A DNA stretch of 38,859 bases from Elusimicrobiota bacterium (GCA_016218575.1 JACRDN010000015.1:1-38859), one strand, 5' to 3'; shown: positions 14,336-24,401, counted from the first letter of the stretch. Numbers and translations are program-made. Notes: generated by a model from the sequence alone, not told the origin.

Positions 14336-17300
14336 GGGCCCTGCTCCTGGCGGCTTTGCTCGGCACCCGGAGCCTATGCGCCGCCGCCCCCTGGAGCGAC
14401 TCCGACGGCAAGGTCCAGCAGGAGGAGGACGTCTTCGCCTCCGCCACTCAGATGTTCCGCGAAGCGGCGGCGCCGCAGGACTCGTCCGCGGCGGTGGAGG
14501 CCCTCGATAATTTCCTCTCCAAGTTTCCACGCAGCCTAAGGGCCGCCGACGCGCGCTTTTTGATCGGCGAGGCGCAGATGCGCTACGCCTTGAGCCTCCT
14601 TAAGGAAGAGGCCGCCTCCAAGAAGAATTCCGCTTCTCGGGCGCTTTCCGCTTCCAACCCCGCCGCGGCCAAGGCCCTCCAGGCCGCGCGCAAGGCCTTC
14701 AGCGCGGTGGCCGAGGACAAGAAAAGCGGGCTTGGGGCCTCGGCCCAGTACCGCTTGGGGGAGGCGGCCTACAACGAGAGAAATTGGGAGGAGGCCTTGA
14801 AGCAGTTCGGCGAGGTCGAGAGCAGATTCCCCAAGTCCTACCTGGCCGGGGAAAGCCTGCTCGGCATCGTCTACTCTTATCTCGCCATGGAGGAGTTCGA
14901 GGCGGCCGAGTCTTCCCTTTTCATCCTGGGGGAGACCTATCCCGCCTATCTCAAGGAGCAGGCCGCGCTTTATGCCCAGGGCGTGGTGGCCCTGCACAAG
15001 GGGGACTACAACAACGCCGAGAAGGCCTTGAAGGCGGTGAGCACTCCGGAGGCCCAGTATTATTTGGGAAAGACCTACCTCCTATCCAAGAGAGCGTATC
15101 TCGCGGCTACGGCCTTCGAGAAGCTGATCCGCGATTACCCCGAGAGCGAGCTCAAGGAAGAGGCCCAGTTCTACATCGCGGAGTCCTTCTTCCTGGCCGA
15201 GGACTACGATGGGGCGGTCTCAAAATACCAGCGGTTCATCAGCCTCTACCCGGACAGCCCTCTGCGCTCGGCCGCCAATTTCCGCGTCGGCGCCTGCCAT
15301 TTCCAGAAAAAGGACTATATCCAGGCCCGGGCCCAGCTCCAAGGCCTTTTGGACCGCGCCCCCGGCGATTTCTTCGGGCCCATTTCCCAATACCTCGTCG
15401 CCGAGACGTATCTGGCGACCGGACAGATTCGCGACGCGCTTTTCGCCTACACCAAGGTGATCACCCAGCACCCCGAGACCCTCAGGGTGTCGCCCCTGGC
15501 CCATTACAAGCTGGCCTGGACCCAGGCCCAGGTGGGCGACTTCGCGCAAGCGGCGCAGACCTGCCGGAATTTCCTGTCCCTGTACCCCAACAACGCCTTG
15601 GCCAAGAACGTCTACCTTATCCTGGGCAACGCCTTGGTGGGGCTCGGCCGCCACGGCGAGGCCGCGGACGCCTTCCAGCGCATCATAGACATCGCCCCGT
15701 CCTCGGAGATCGCCGAGCAGGCCCTTTTCCTGATTTTGCAAAACCAATTCAGCGGGAAGAACTACAACTCCATCCTCACCTCCTATCAGTACATCTTCCG
15801 GCACATGCCGCCCTCTCGTTCGAAGTGGCGGACCTTGAGCTACCTCTACGCGGCCGAGGCCTATCTGGCCTTGAACCAGGTGGAGGAGGCCAAGGTCATC
15901 TATGAGATGATACTCAAGGTCTACCCGGACGACCCCGCCGCCATCTACGCCCAGGACGGGCTGGCCTGGTGCTACAGCTATGAAGGAGAGGACCAGAAGG
16001 CCTTGGAGGAGCGCCAGAAGCTCAAGGAGATGCTCTCCGCGGCTTCCTCCACCTTCACTTTCTCGGGCGTCAATGAACTCGGCATCGCCGACAGCCTGTT
16101 CAACCAGAAGAACTACGAGGACTCCTTCCAGCTCTACGAGAAATACGCCCAGGAGCATCCGGACTCCGCCCAGGCCCCCGTGGCCCTGTACCGGGCGGGC
16201 CAAAGCCTCTACAACGCCCGCTTCTACACCCAGGCCCTGGAGGCCTGGAAAAAGCTCATGTCGCGCTATCCCCAGGCCAAGGAAGCCGAGGCTGCGGCCT
16301 TCCAGTCCGCCGACACCTTGTTCCGGGCCCAGAAATACGGCGAGTCCATGGCCGCCTACCGCGCCATCCTAAAGAATTTTCCGTCCGACTCCCGGCTTGC
16401 CATGGCGCGCCTGCGCCTGGCCCAGGCCGCCTACAACGCCAAGGACGACGCCGCGGCCGTCAAGGAGGTCCAGGAGCTTGTCGGCCAATTCCCCGGTTCC
16501 CCGGAGGCCTCCGACGGCCTCGAGATACTGGAAAGCGCCCTCGACCGCCTGAGGAAGGCGGACTTCAAGGCGGTCTTGCGCGGCATGATCGCGGCCGCCG
16601 CCGCCAAGCCCATCGCCGCGGACCTGCAGTTCCGCCTGGCCCGGCGCTGCTTCGAGGCCAAGGACTACGCCGAGGCGGCCTCGGAGTTCCAAAAATTCAG
16701 CGTGGAGCACACCAACCACGCCGAGCTCGGCAAGGCCCAGTTTTATCTTGGCGAGAGCTGGTTCAAGCTTTCCAATTTCCAGGAGGCCATTCCGGCCTTC
16801 GAGCGCCTCCTTGACAACTTCGAGCGGGGCGAGAACACGGCGCTGGCCCTATTCCACCTGGCCAGCGCCTCCTACGGCTTGAAGAAGCACCAGGAGGCCA
16901 TCCGCTATTACCTGCGTCTCATCGAGGAGTACCCGGAGGCGGAGTACGTCAAGGCCGCCCAGTTCAATCTGGCCCTCTCCTACAAGGCCGTGGGCCGGCC
17001 CGACATGTCCCAGGACGCCTATCAGAAGTACGTGGGCCTGGCGGGGGCCTCCGATCCCGCGGCCTTGTCCGCCCTTTGGGAGGTCTTCGCCATCCAAAAG
17101 GACCGCAGGGACTACGAGGGGGCTCTTTCCACCTTGAGCCGGATCGGCGAGCGCGCCCAGCCAGGGGCCGAGATGGCCTTGGAGGCCGCGTATCGGGCAG
17201 GAGAGATTTACGTCGCGCAGAAGCGGCCAGACGAGGCGCAGAATGCCTGGGAAAAGCTTCGCCCCATGCGGCCGGCGGGCAACCCTTTCCGCCTCCAGGC

Positions 17301-17490
17301 CCTTATACGCCTCGGCGAGCTTTACGAGAGGGGCTCGGATTACGAGAAGGCCCTGGCCGTCTATGACGATTTGGCCCGCAACGCGGGCAAGGCCGTGGCG
17401 CAGTCCGCGGCCCAGCGCGCCGCCGCTTTGCGCAGGGCGGGCAAGTCCGCGGCCCAGACGCCCAAGGCCAAGGCGGGGAGGATTCAATGA
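14332..17490 (+). CDS. Exported 1052-residue TPR-repeat protein of the Exb/Ton operon
   Basis: Begins MRALLLAALLGTRSLCAAAP, a signal peptide, from an ATG overlapping the thrS stop. Nearly the whole protein is built of TPR-like helical repeats, including YgbF/BamD-type units such as YRLGEAAYNERNWEEALKQF, AQFYIAESFFLAEDYDGAV, AQFYLGESWFKLSNFQEAI and AQFNLALSYKAVGRPDMS; I count at least 15. Such solenoids scaffold protein complexes in the periplasm. It overlaps the exbB start as ATGA, so its amount should track that of the motor proteins. It may link the motor to the envelope or to cargo; that role is inferred from context. Longer in-frame sequence upstream lies within thrS and is not used. Confidence 0.85.
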   Translation: MRALLLAALLGTRSLCAAAPWSDSDGKVQQEEDVFASATQMFREAAAPQDSSAAVEALDNFLSKFPRSLRAADARFLIGEAQMRYALSLLKEEAASKKNSASRALSASNPAAAKALQAARKAFSAVAEDKKSGLGASAQYRLGEAAYNERNWEEALKQFGEVESRFPKSYLAGESLLGIVYSYLAMEEFEAAESSLFILGETYPAYLKEQAALYAQGVVALHKGDYNNAEKALKAVSTPEAQYYLGKTYLLSKRAYLAATAFEKLIRDYPESELKEEAQFYIAESFFLAEDYDGAVSKYQRFISLYPDSPLRSAANFRVGACHFQKKDYIQARAQLQGLLDRAPGDFFGPISQYLVAETYLATGQIRDALFAYTKVITQHPETLRVSPLAHYKLAWTQAQVGDFAQAAQTCRNFLSLYPNNALAKNVYLILGNALVGLGRHGEAADAFQRIIDIAPSSEIAEQALFLILQNQFSGKNYNSILTSYQYIFRHMPPSRSKWRTLSYLYAAEAYLALNQVEEAKVIYEMILKVYPDDPAAIYAQDGLAWCYSYEGEDQKALEERQKLKEMLSAASSTFTFSGVNELGIADSLFNQKNYEDSFQLYEKYAQEHPDSAQAPVALYRAGQSLYNARFYTQALEAWKKLMSRYPQAKEAEAAAFQSADTLFRAQKYGESMAAYRAILKNFPSDSRLAMARLRLAQAAYNAKDDAAAVKEVQELVGQFPGSPEASDGLEILESALDRLRKADFKAVLRGMIAAAAAKPIAADLQFRLARRCFEAKDYAEAASEFQKFSVEHTNHAELGKAQFYLGESWFKLSNFQEAIPAFERLLDNFERGENTALALFHLASASYGLKKHQEAIRYYLRLIEEYPEAEYVKAAQFNLALSYKAVGRPDMSQDAYQKYVGLAGASDPAALSALWEVFAIQKDRRDYEGALSTLSRIGERAQPGAEMALEAAYRAGEIYVAQKRPDEAQNAWEKLRPMRPAGNPFRLQALIRLGELYERGSDYEKALAVYDDLARNAGKAVAQSAAQRAAALRRAGKSAAQTPKAKAGRIQ

Positions 17491-18104
17491 TGGGTCAGAT
17501 CAATTACCTGCTGATGCTCCGGGACAGCCTCACCCTCCTCGTCCTCCTTTTCTGCTCGGTGCTCTCCTTCACTTTCATGATCGAGCGCTGGCTGTATTTC
17601 CGCCGCGCCGAGGGAAACGCAGAGAACGTGCTCGCGCACGTGCGCAAGCTCCTGGAGGATGGCAAGAGCGAGGCCGCCCTCCATTTCTGCCAGAAGCAGT
17701 CCTCCTGCGTGGCGCAGGTGGTTCATTACGGGCTTCTCCACGCCGGGCGCTCGCGCAAGGATTTGGAGGAGCTCCTGCACAGCAAGGGGCTCGAGGAAAG
17801 GCTTAAGCTCGAGCGCTTCCTGGCGGTCCTGGGAACCTTGAGCAACACGGCACCCTTCATCGGCCTTTTCGGCACCGTGGTCGGCATCATCAAGGCCTTC
17901 CGAGACCTGGCCTTGGCCGGAGGCGGGGGGCCGAGCGTGGTGGCCAAGGGCATCGCCGAGGCCCTGGTGGCGACCGCCGCCGGGCTTCTGGTGGCCATCC
18001 CGGCCGCGGTCATCTACAACTACTTCACCAGGAGAGTCAAAGAGCTCTCGGTCCAGATGCAGGTGGCCGCGACCCGGCTCATCGTGATGCTTGGGGCCAA
18101 ATAA
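17487..18104 (+). CDS. ExbB/TolQ/MotA-family proton channel protein
   Basis: A 205-residue inner-membrane protein with three hydrophobic segments (about 13-33, 110-140 and 150-175). The conserved core FIGLFGTVVGIIKAFRDLA and EALVATAAGLLVAIPAAVIYNYF is diagnostic of the ExbB/TolQ family. With ExbD-type partners it converts proton flow into mechanical work on TonB- or TolA-type proteins. The start overlaps the TPR gene stop; a second ATG follows immediately. The next gene starts directly after the stop. I cannot assign it to Ton, Tol-Pal or gliding-motor subfamilies from sequence alone, so no symbol is given. Confidence 0.93.
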   Translation: MMGQINYLLMLRDSLTLLVLLFCSVLSFTFMIERWLYFRRAEGNAENVLAHVRKLLEDGKSEAALHFCQKQSSCVAQVVHYGLLHAGRSRKDLEELLHSKGLEERLKLERFLAVLGTLSNTAPFIGLFGTVVGIIKAFRDLALAGGGGPSVVAKGIAEALVATAAGLLVAIPAAVIYNYFTRRVKELSVQMQVAATRLIVMLGAK

Positions 18105-18539
18105 ATGGCGGGCGCCCAGGACAAGGCCGAGGAGCCCATCACCGCGATCAACGTCACGCCCTTGGTGGACGTCTGCCTCGTGCTCGTTATCATCTTCATG
18201 GCCATCGCGCCCATGGCCTTGAGCATCGGCATCAACGTTCTCCAGTCGCGCGCCGGCGTCGCCCAAGGCAAGGCGTCCTTGAGCGAGAACGTCCAGGTGC
18301 GCCTCATGGCTGACGGCAGGATCACGGTCAACGGGGCCGAGGTCGCGGCCGCGGCCGCGGCTCTGGAGTCCGAGATCTTGAAGGCTCTGGCCGCGAGCAA
18401 GGACAAGCTGGTGGTCATTTCCGCGGATGCCAGCAACAAGGTGGGAGAGGTCGTCCGGATCTTGGACACGGCCCAGCAGGCGGGGGCCCTGAAGCTCGCC
18501 ATCCTCAAGAGCGAGGAACAGCCGGGGGGGAAGGCCTGA
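18105..18539 (+). CDS. ExbD/TolR-family protein 1
   Basis: A 144-residue protein with one N-terminal membrane helix and a periplasmic domain. INVTPLVDVCLVLVIIFM contains the essential membrane Asp of ExbD/TolR. The periplasmic part includes VQVRLMADGRITVNG and LVVISADASNKVGEVVRIL, the usual two-strand/helix fold. It starts at the base after the exbB stop and overlaps the second exbD by one base. Its membrane helix is identical in 18 residues to that of the second copy, while the periplasmic domains differ strongly. Confidence 0.93.
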   Translation: MAGAQDKAEEPITAINVTPLVDVCLVLVIIFMAIAPMALSIGINVLQSRAGVAQGKASLSENVQVRLMADGRITVNGAEVAAAAAALESEILKALAASKDKLVVISADASNKVGEVVRILDTAQQAGALKLAILKSEEQPGGKA

Positions 18540-18949
18540 TGGCCGTGGATTGGGAGGACGAGGGCGAGATCGTCTCGGGCATCAACGTAACACCCTTGGT
18601 GGACGTTTGCCTTGTCTTGGTGATCATTTTCATGGTGACGGCCCCGATGATGTCGGACCCGGTGATCAAGGTCACCTTGCCCCAGGCCCACACTCGCGAG
18701 GGCTCTGAGTCCGACAAGCTCACCGTCACCTTGAGCCGGGAGGGACGCCTGGCGCTGGATTACAAGGAGTTCAAGGATTTGGATTCCCTGAAGGCAGAGC
18801 TAGAGGCCCGGCTTCTGGCCAGCGACTCCAAGCGAGTCGTGCTGAGGGCCGACGAAAGCGCCACCCACGGCAGGCTCACCGAGCTCATGGCCCGGGCCAA
18901 GGAGGCCGGGGCCCAGGTTCTCACCATCGCCACGGAGCCCAAGAAATGA
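18539..18949 (+). CDS. ExbD/TolR-family protein 2
   Basis: A 136-residue paralogue of the preceding protein. It has an acidic N-terminus, the same 18-residue membrane motif with the essential Asp, and a different periplasmic domain (KLTVTLSREGRLALDYKEF, VVLRADESATHGRLTELM). One ExbB with two distinct ExbD-type proteins is an arrangement known from Myxococcus AglQRS gliding motors and from some Bacteroidetes Ton systems. Its stop overlaps the tonB-like start as ATGA. Confidence 0.93.
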   Translation: MAVDWEDEGEIVSGINVTPLVDVCLVLVIIFMVTAPMMSDPVIKVTLPQAHTREGSESDKLTVTLSREGRLALDYKEFKDLDSLKAELEARLLASDSKRVVLRADESATHGRLTELMARAKEAGAQVLTIATEPKK

Positions 18950-19875
18950 CCGCTTCCAGGGTCCCGGTTTCCGTGATGAGCTCCTTGGCCTTGCACGCGG
19001 CGGGGCTCGGGCTGTATCTCCATATGTCCCGGTTGGCCCGCCAGGCAGGGGCCCGCGTGATCGCCAACGTGGACCTCATGATCGAAACGCGCCGGCCCGT
19101 GGAGACGCCCAAGCCGATCCCTCGGGCCCCGAGCCCTCCCAGCACGTGGAATTTCCTGAAATTGGCCTTGCCTGCGGCTCCCAAGGCGGCGCCCCAGGCC
19201 CTTGATGCCGAGCCCTCAAGGGCGAGGGCCGCGGCACTCATGGCGGTCCCCAAGCTCGAGGAGAGAAGCCGCCGGCCCCAAGCCCCCGCCGAGCTTCCCA
19301 GGCTCGAGGACGTCGGGCGGCGGCGCCCGGCCGGCGCCTTGCAGGGTCTGGAGGCCGCGAGCTTATCCGCTCGCCGGCGTCTCTCGGCCGCGCCCCGGCC
19401 CCTTGTGGAGGCGGCCCCGGAGCGGGGGGCCCTGCGCCGCACGCTCGAGGCGATTCTCCCGGTCTCGGAGCGCCTGGACATGGCTCCGCAGATGCGGGAG
19501 GCGCCCGAGGCTCTTCGCAATAGGCTTGAGCCCGTGCTCTCGCCTGCTCCCCAGCGCGGCAAGGCCAGGGCCTTGGAGGAGAATAAGGGGGTGGAAATAG
19601 AGGGCCCGCTCTCCGGCCGCAAGGTCCTGTCGTACGTGATTCCAGAGTTCCCGGCTTGGGCCCGCGATCTGGGGGTTCACGAGGCCTCGCTTTCCATCCG
19701 TTTCGACGTCTCGCCGCAGGGGGCGGTCCTGCCCCAAATGCTTGTGGAGCGCACCTCGGGCTTCGGGCGGCTCGATCGCCTGGCCTTGGAGGCCCTGCGC
19801 CAGTGGCGCTTCGCGCCCTTGGCCGGGGGCCGGAGGCAGTGGGGAATCATCACGTTCCGGTTTCTCTTGGAGTGA
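18946..19875 (+). CDS. TonB-like energy-transducing protein
   Basis: A 309-residue protein with an N-terminal membrane anchor (about residues 8-28), a long Pro/Ala/Arg-rich linker (about 40-220) and a C-terminal TonB domain: YVIPEFPAWARDLGVHEASL, then IRFDVSPQGAVLP, VERTSGFGRLDRLALEAL and RQWRFAPL. This domain normally contacts outer-membrane receptors or partner proteins and is driven by ExbB-ExbD. The linker is basic as well as proline-rich, which is unusual compared with the acidic/basic Pro-repeat linkers of classic TonB. No TonB-dependent receptor is in the window, so the outer-membrane target is unknown. Confidence 0.88.
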   Translation: MTASRVPVSVMSSLALHAAGLGLYLHMSRLARQAGARVIANVDLMIETRRPVETPKPIPRAPSPPSTWNFLKLALPAAPKAAPQALDAEPSRARAAALMAVPKLEERSRRPQAPAELPRLEDVGRRRPAGALQGLEAASLSARRRLSAAPRPLVEAAPERGALRRTLEAILPVSERLDMAPQMREAPEALRNRLEPVLSPAPQRGKARALEENKGVEIEGPLSGRKVLSYVIPEFPAWARDLGVHEASLSIRFDVSPQGAVLPQMLVERTSGFGRLDRLALEALRQWRFAPLAGGRRQWGIITFRFLLE

Positions 19876-19880
19876 ACGCC

Positions 19881-20816
19881 ATGAAGAAAACTCTGTGCAT
19901 GCTGTTCTTGGCCTTAAACGCCCGGGCCGCCGGGGGCTTGCCCGCGGCGGCCCCGACTCCCGGTGGTCTGCCCGAGGAGGTGGTGGTCAAGGGCGAGGCC
20001 GGAACCCAGAAATTCGGCGAGAAAAAGCCCCCCGTGCGCGTCGAGGTGGATCCCTACGAGTCCATCAGGCCTTCTCTCGAGCCCAACCCCTCGCTTCTTC
20101 TCACCGTCTCTCCTTTGACCGTCTCCTGGCGCCGCACTTATCCTGATTTTCTCCTGCAGGAGCGGGTGGTGGAGCTTTGGAGAAGCACCTTCAGCCAGAG
20201 GCCCGGGATCGCCTTCCCCATGCGCCAGAAGCTCGAGGAAGTCCTCCAGGCCAAGCTCACGCCCCGCCAGGCCCGGCAGTACGCCTGGAGCCTCAGCATC
20301 GTGGACCAGGAGGGCCGGGTCTTTGAGCACCACGAGGGCTCGTCCTTGGGCGAGGAGCTTGTCTGGAGGGGACTCAACAGCCAGGACGAGTCCATGCGCG
20401 CCGGGCAATCCTATTCCGCGGTCTACACCTTCACCGATCCGCGGGGCTCTCCCCGGACCAGCGTGGGCAAGCAGCTCCTTTTCAACGGGATGGTCCACCA
20501 GGAGGACTCCGGTCTGCACATCAGCCTCGATTCCGCGACCCTTTTCGGCAGCGGCAAGTCCCAGCAGGTCGTGGGCCCCGTGGCCGGAGCAGATCTTCTG
20601 CGCTCGGCCAGCGACCTCATCAAGAGGCGCTATTACGGGATTCCCCTCGCGATCCGGGCCTTCGCGCAGACCAAGGAATTGGGGCTGGCCCAGGCCAAGT
20701 CTATTTCCGCCTACCTCGCCAAGGACCTGATGCTCGCCTCCCGCAACATCAGCGTGGACGCGGCTCCCGTCCCCTACTCCGACCAAAGAGTGGAAATTGT
20801 CCTTTTAAATCGCTAA
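19881..20816 (+). CDS. Exported protein with an OmpA-like C-terminal end
   Basis: A 311-residue protein with a signal peptide (MKKTLCMLFLALNARAAGG). The ATG has GGAG 8 nt upstream, 5 nt after the tonB stop. The middle contains strand-rich stretches (LLLTVSPLTVSWRRTYPDF, SYSAVYTFTDPRGSP). The C-terminus, with LAQAKSISAYLAKDLM, NISVDAAPVPYSDQRVEIVL, resembles the last helix and strand of an OmpA/Pal/MotB peptidoglycan-binding domain, but the usual central NxxLSxxRA motif is not intact. A peptidoglycan- or outer-membrane-anchored partner of the ExbBD-TonB motor fits the location. It is the last gene of the operon. The family call is tentative. Confidence 0.6.
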   Translation: MKKTLCMLFLALNARAAGGLPAAAPTPGGLPEEVVVKGEAGTQKFGEKKPPVRVEVDPYESIRPSLEPNPSLLLTVSPLTVSWRRTYPDFLLQERVVELWRSTFSQRPGIAFPMRQKLEEVLQAKLTPRQARQYAWSLSIVDQEGRVFEHHEGSSLGEELVWRGLNSQDESMRAGQSYSAVYTFTDPRGSPRTSVGKQLLFNGMVHQEDSGLHISLDSATLFGSGKSQQVVGPVAGADLLRSASDLIKRRYYGIPLAIRAFAQTKELGLAQAKSISAYLAKDLMLASRNISVDAAPVPYSDQRVEIVLLNR

Positions 20817-20823
20817 TATTTAA

Positions 20824-21897
<1,074 letters not shown>

Positions 21898-21906
21898 GCC
21901 TCAGGC

Positions 21907-22812
21907 ATGAAACGCAGGGTCTCGGTCCTGGGGGTCCCTCTGGACCTCGGGGCCAGCAAGCAGGGAACCTCGGGGGGGCCCGCCGCCATACGCAGGGCCA
22001 AGCTCATCGAGTCCCTGGAAAACCTGGGCCTCGCGGTGGAGGACTCGGGGGATTTGCCGGTGCCCAAGTCCTCCCGGCGCAGTTCCCCGAAGCTCAGGAA
22101 CGCTTCCGCGATCCTTGAAGTCTGCCGGGAGCTGGAAAAGCGCGTTCATGACAGTCGGGCCGCGGGAATTTTGCCCGTCACCTTGGGGGGCGACCATAGC
22201 CTCGCCGTGGGGAGCGTCTCCGGGGTCTCCCGGGCCTTTCGCGATGCTGACCAGAAGATAGGCCTTATCTGGGTGGACGCCCACGCCGATATCAACACCC
22301 CCGAAACCTCTCCCTCCGGCAACGTCCACGGCATGCCCTTGGCCCACATTTTGGGCTTGGGGCGCAAGGAATTCGCGAGGCTCGGCGGCTTCTCCCCCAA
22401 GGTCGAGCCGCGCAACGTCTGCCTCATCGGGGTGCGCGACGTGGACAAGGCAGAGGCCGCGAACTTGCGCCGTTCCGGGATCCGGGTCTTCTCCATGCAG
22501 GAGATAGACCGCTTCGGCATGGGCACGACCATCGAGCAGGCCATCGACGTGGCCTCGGACGGCACCGCGGGTTTTCATCTCAGCTTCGACATCGATGTGG
22601 TCGACCCCGGCAGCGCCCCCGGCACCGGCACCTTGAAGCGCGGGGGCCTCACCTACCGGGAATCCCATCTTCTGATGGAAATGGTCGCCGACTCCCAGAA
22701 CCTCCTGTCCTTGGATCTCGTGGAGGTCAATCCCCTCGAGGACGTGCAGAACTCCACGGCGGTGCTTGCCGTCGAGTTCATCAGCTCGGCCCTCGGCAAA
22801 AGCATCTACTGA
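21907..22812 (+). CDS. rocF: Arginase
   Basis: A 301-residue ureohydrolase. All manganese ligands are visible: GGDHS (His97), DAHAD (Asp124, His126, Asp128) and SFDIDVVDP (Asp228, Asp230). The substrate loop TSPSGNVHGMP (Ser137, Asn139, His141) matches arginases rather than agmatinases. N-terminal VPLDLGASKQGTSGGP is also arginase-like. It would hydrolyse L-arginine to ornithine and urea. It lies between gap and pgk with gaps of 9 and 1 nt, so it is expected to be cotranscribed with central glycolysis genes, an unusual place. No ornithine or urea genes are nearby. Confidence 0.92.
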   Translation: MKRRVSVLGVPLDLGASKQGTSGGPAAIRRAKLIESLENLGLAVEDSGDLPVPKSSRRSSPKLRNASAILEVCRELEKRVHDSRAAGILPVTLGGDHSLAVGSVSGVSRAFRDADQKIGLIWVDAHADINTPETSPSGNVHGMPLAHILGLGRKEFARLGGFSPKVEPRNVCLIGVRDVDKAEAANLRRSGIRVFSMQEIDRFGMGTTIEQAIDVASDGTAGFHLSFDIDVVDPGSAPGTGTLKRGGLTYRESHLLMEMVADSQNLLSLDLVEVNPLEDVQNSTAVLAVEFISSALGKSIY

Positions 22813-22813
22813 T

Positions 22814-24025
22814 ATGGAACCTAACGAAAAGCCGGCTTTGAAGCTCAAACGCGTGCAGGACATGACCGTCAAGAACAAGCGGGTCCTCTTGCGCGTCGAC
22901 TACAACGTCCCGCTCAAGGGCGGCAAGGTGGAGGATGCCAGCCGCATCCGCGAGACCTTGCCCACTTTGAAGCATTTGCGGGAGGCAGGGGCCAAGATCG
23001 CCCTCATTTCTCATCTGGGCCGGCCGCGCGGCAAGCCAGACCCCAAGTACAGTTTGAAGCCCGTGCTCTCCGAGCTCGAGAAGCTCCTGGGCGCCGGAGT
23101 GTCCTTCGCCGAGGATTGCGTCGGGGTCCCCGCGGAGAAGGCCGTGGCCGGGCTCAAGGCCGGGGGAGTCGTCCTGCTCGAGAACCTTCGCTTCCACGCC
23201 GAGGAGGAGGCCAACGACCCCAAGTTCGCCCAGGCCCTTTCCAAGCTCGGCGACGTTTTCGTCCAGGACGCTTTCGGGGCCCTGCACAGGGCCCACGCCT
23301 CCACGGCCGGGATCCCCAGGAATCTGCCGGGAGCCATCGGTTTCCTGGTCCAGAAGGAACTGGAATTCCTGGACCGCGTCATAGGACACCCCGAGCGGCC
23401 CTTTTTGGCCATCGTGGGCGGGGCCAAGGTCTCCGACAAGCTCGGGGTCCTGCACAAGCTCCTCGACCGCATCGACTGTCTCGTGATCGGGGGGGGGATG
23501 GCCTACACCTTCCTCGCCGCCCAGGGCATCTCCATCGGCAAGTCGCTCCTGGAAAAAGACAAGGTTCATGAAGCCCAGGGCTTGGTCGAGAAGGCCTACG
23601 CCAAGAAAGTGCAGTGCCTGCTTCCCGCCGACCACATGGTGGTGCGCGAGATCAATGCCGACGCCGCCGCGACGGCCACCCAGGGCATGGCCATTCCTCC
23701 CGATTTCATCGGGGTGGACATCGGCCCGCACGCCATCGAGTATTTCCGGGAGGAGATCGCCAAGGCCAAAACTATTTTCTGGAACGGGCCCATGGGGATT
23801 TTTGAGATGGAGGCCTTCGCCAAGGGCAGCATCGCCGTGGCCGAGGCCATGGCCGAGGCCACGAAGAAAGGAGCCACCACCATAGTGGGCGGAGGCGACA
23901 GCTTGGCGGCTCTTTCCAAGGCGGGGCTTTCGGGCCAGATGAGCCATTGCTCCACCGGCGGAGGCGCCAGCCTGGAGCTGTTGGAGGGCAAGATACTCCC
24001 CGGCTTGGCCGCTCTAGCCTCTTAA
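22814..24025 (+). CDS. pgk: Phosphoglycerate kinase
   Basis: A 403-residue enzyme converting 1,3-bisphosphoglycerate and ADP to 3-phosphoglycerate and ATP. KRVLLRVDYNVPL, LISHLGRP, LLENLRFH and DAFGALHRAHAS form the N-terminal substrate domain. FLAIVGGAKVSDK, FWNGPMGIFE and TIVGGGDSLAAL form the C-terminal nucleotide domain. The start ATG follows the arginase stop by one base and has no clear ribosome-binding site, suggesting translational coupling; another ATG 48 nt downstream (MTVKNKRV) would cut into the first strand region and is less likely. Confidence 0.97.
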   Translation: MEPNEKPALKLKRVQDMTVKNKRVLLRVDYNVPLKGGKVEDASRIRETLPTLKHLREAGAKIALISHLGRPRGKPDPKYSLKPVLSELEKLLGAGVSFAEDCVGVPAEKAVAGLKAGGVVLLENLRFHAEEEANDPKFAQALSKLGDVFVQDAFGALHRAHASTAGIPRNLPGAIGFLVQKELEFLDRVIGHPERPFLAIVGGAKVSDKLGVLHKLLDRIDCLVIGGGMAYTFLAAQGISIGKSLLEKDKVHEAQGLVEKAYAKKVQCLLPADHMVVREINADAAATATQGMAIPPDFIGVDIGPHAIEYFREEIAKAKTIFWNGPMGIFEMEAFAKGSIAVAEAMAEATKKGATTIVGGGDSLAALSKAGLSGQMSHCSTGGGASLELLEGKILPGLAALAS

Positions 24026-24035
24026 GCGGCAAAAC

Positions 24036-24044
24036 TGGTATAAT
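24036..24044 (+). promoter_or_regulatory. Consensus extended -10 promoter of secG, probably leaderless
   Basis: TGG plus a perfect TATAAT, ending exactly 6 nt before the ATG at 24051. No ribosome-binding site is present. Confidence 0.7.
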
Positions 24045-24050
24045 CTCGAC

Positions 24051-24389
24051 ATGTTTTACACATTCTTGCTCACGGTGCACGTCATCGCCTGTTTCTTGAT
24101 GATCCTGGTCGTGCTTCTCCAAACGGGACGAGGGGCCGGGCTCCTGGTGTTCGGAGGGGGGGGAGACTCCTTGATCAACACCCCGACCGGCTCGAGCTTC
24201 ATGAGAAAGCTCACCTCCGTCCTGGCCGGAACCTTCGCCCTGACCTCGCTTCTTTTGACCTTTTTTACGACCCGCTCGGGGATGTCCACGGTCACCTCCA
24301 GGGCGCCGACGGCGCCGGCTCCGGTCCAGGCGCCTCGGCAGTCCAAAGCACCGGTCCCCCCGCCTCACCCGGCGGGGACTCGCAAGTAG
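24051..24389 (+). CDS. secG: Protein translocase subunit SecG
   Basis: A 112-residue small inner-membrane protein that supports the SecYEG channel. Two membrane helices (about 5-25 and 54-73) flank the conserved cytoplasmic loop LLQTGRGAGL and GGGGDSLINTPTGSSFMRKLT. The C-terminus is a Pro/Ala-rich tail of about 35 residues. It is followed 12 nt later by tRNA-Leu, the common secG-tRNA-Leu pairing, and both are probably on one transcript. Confidence 0.93.
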   Translation: MFYTFLLTVHVIACFLMILVVLLQTGRGAGLLVFGGGGDSLINTPTGSSFMRKLTSVLAGTFALTSLLLTFFTTRSGMSTVTSRAPTAPAPVQAPRQSKAPVPPPHPAGTRK

Positions 24390-24401
24390 CCCATCGCTTT
24401 C

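Noticed and set aside
14784-15905. Plus-strand 373-codon open frame inside the TPR gene
   Set aside because: Out-of-frame shadow rich in Gly, Arg and Pro; the TPR frame has clear repeats through the same DNA.
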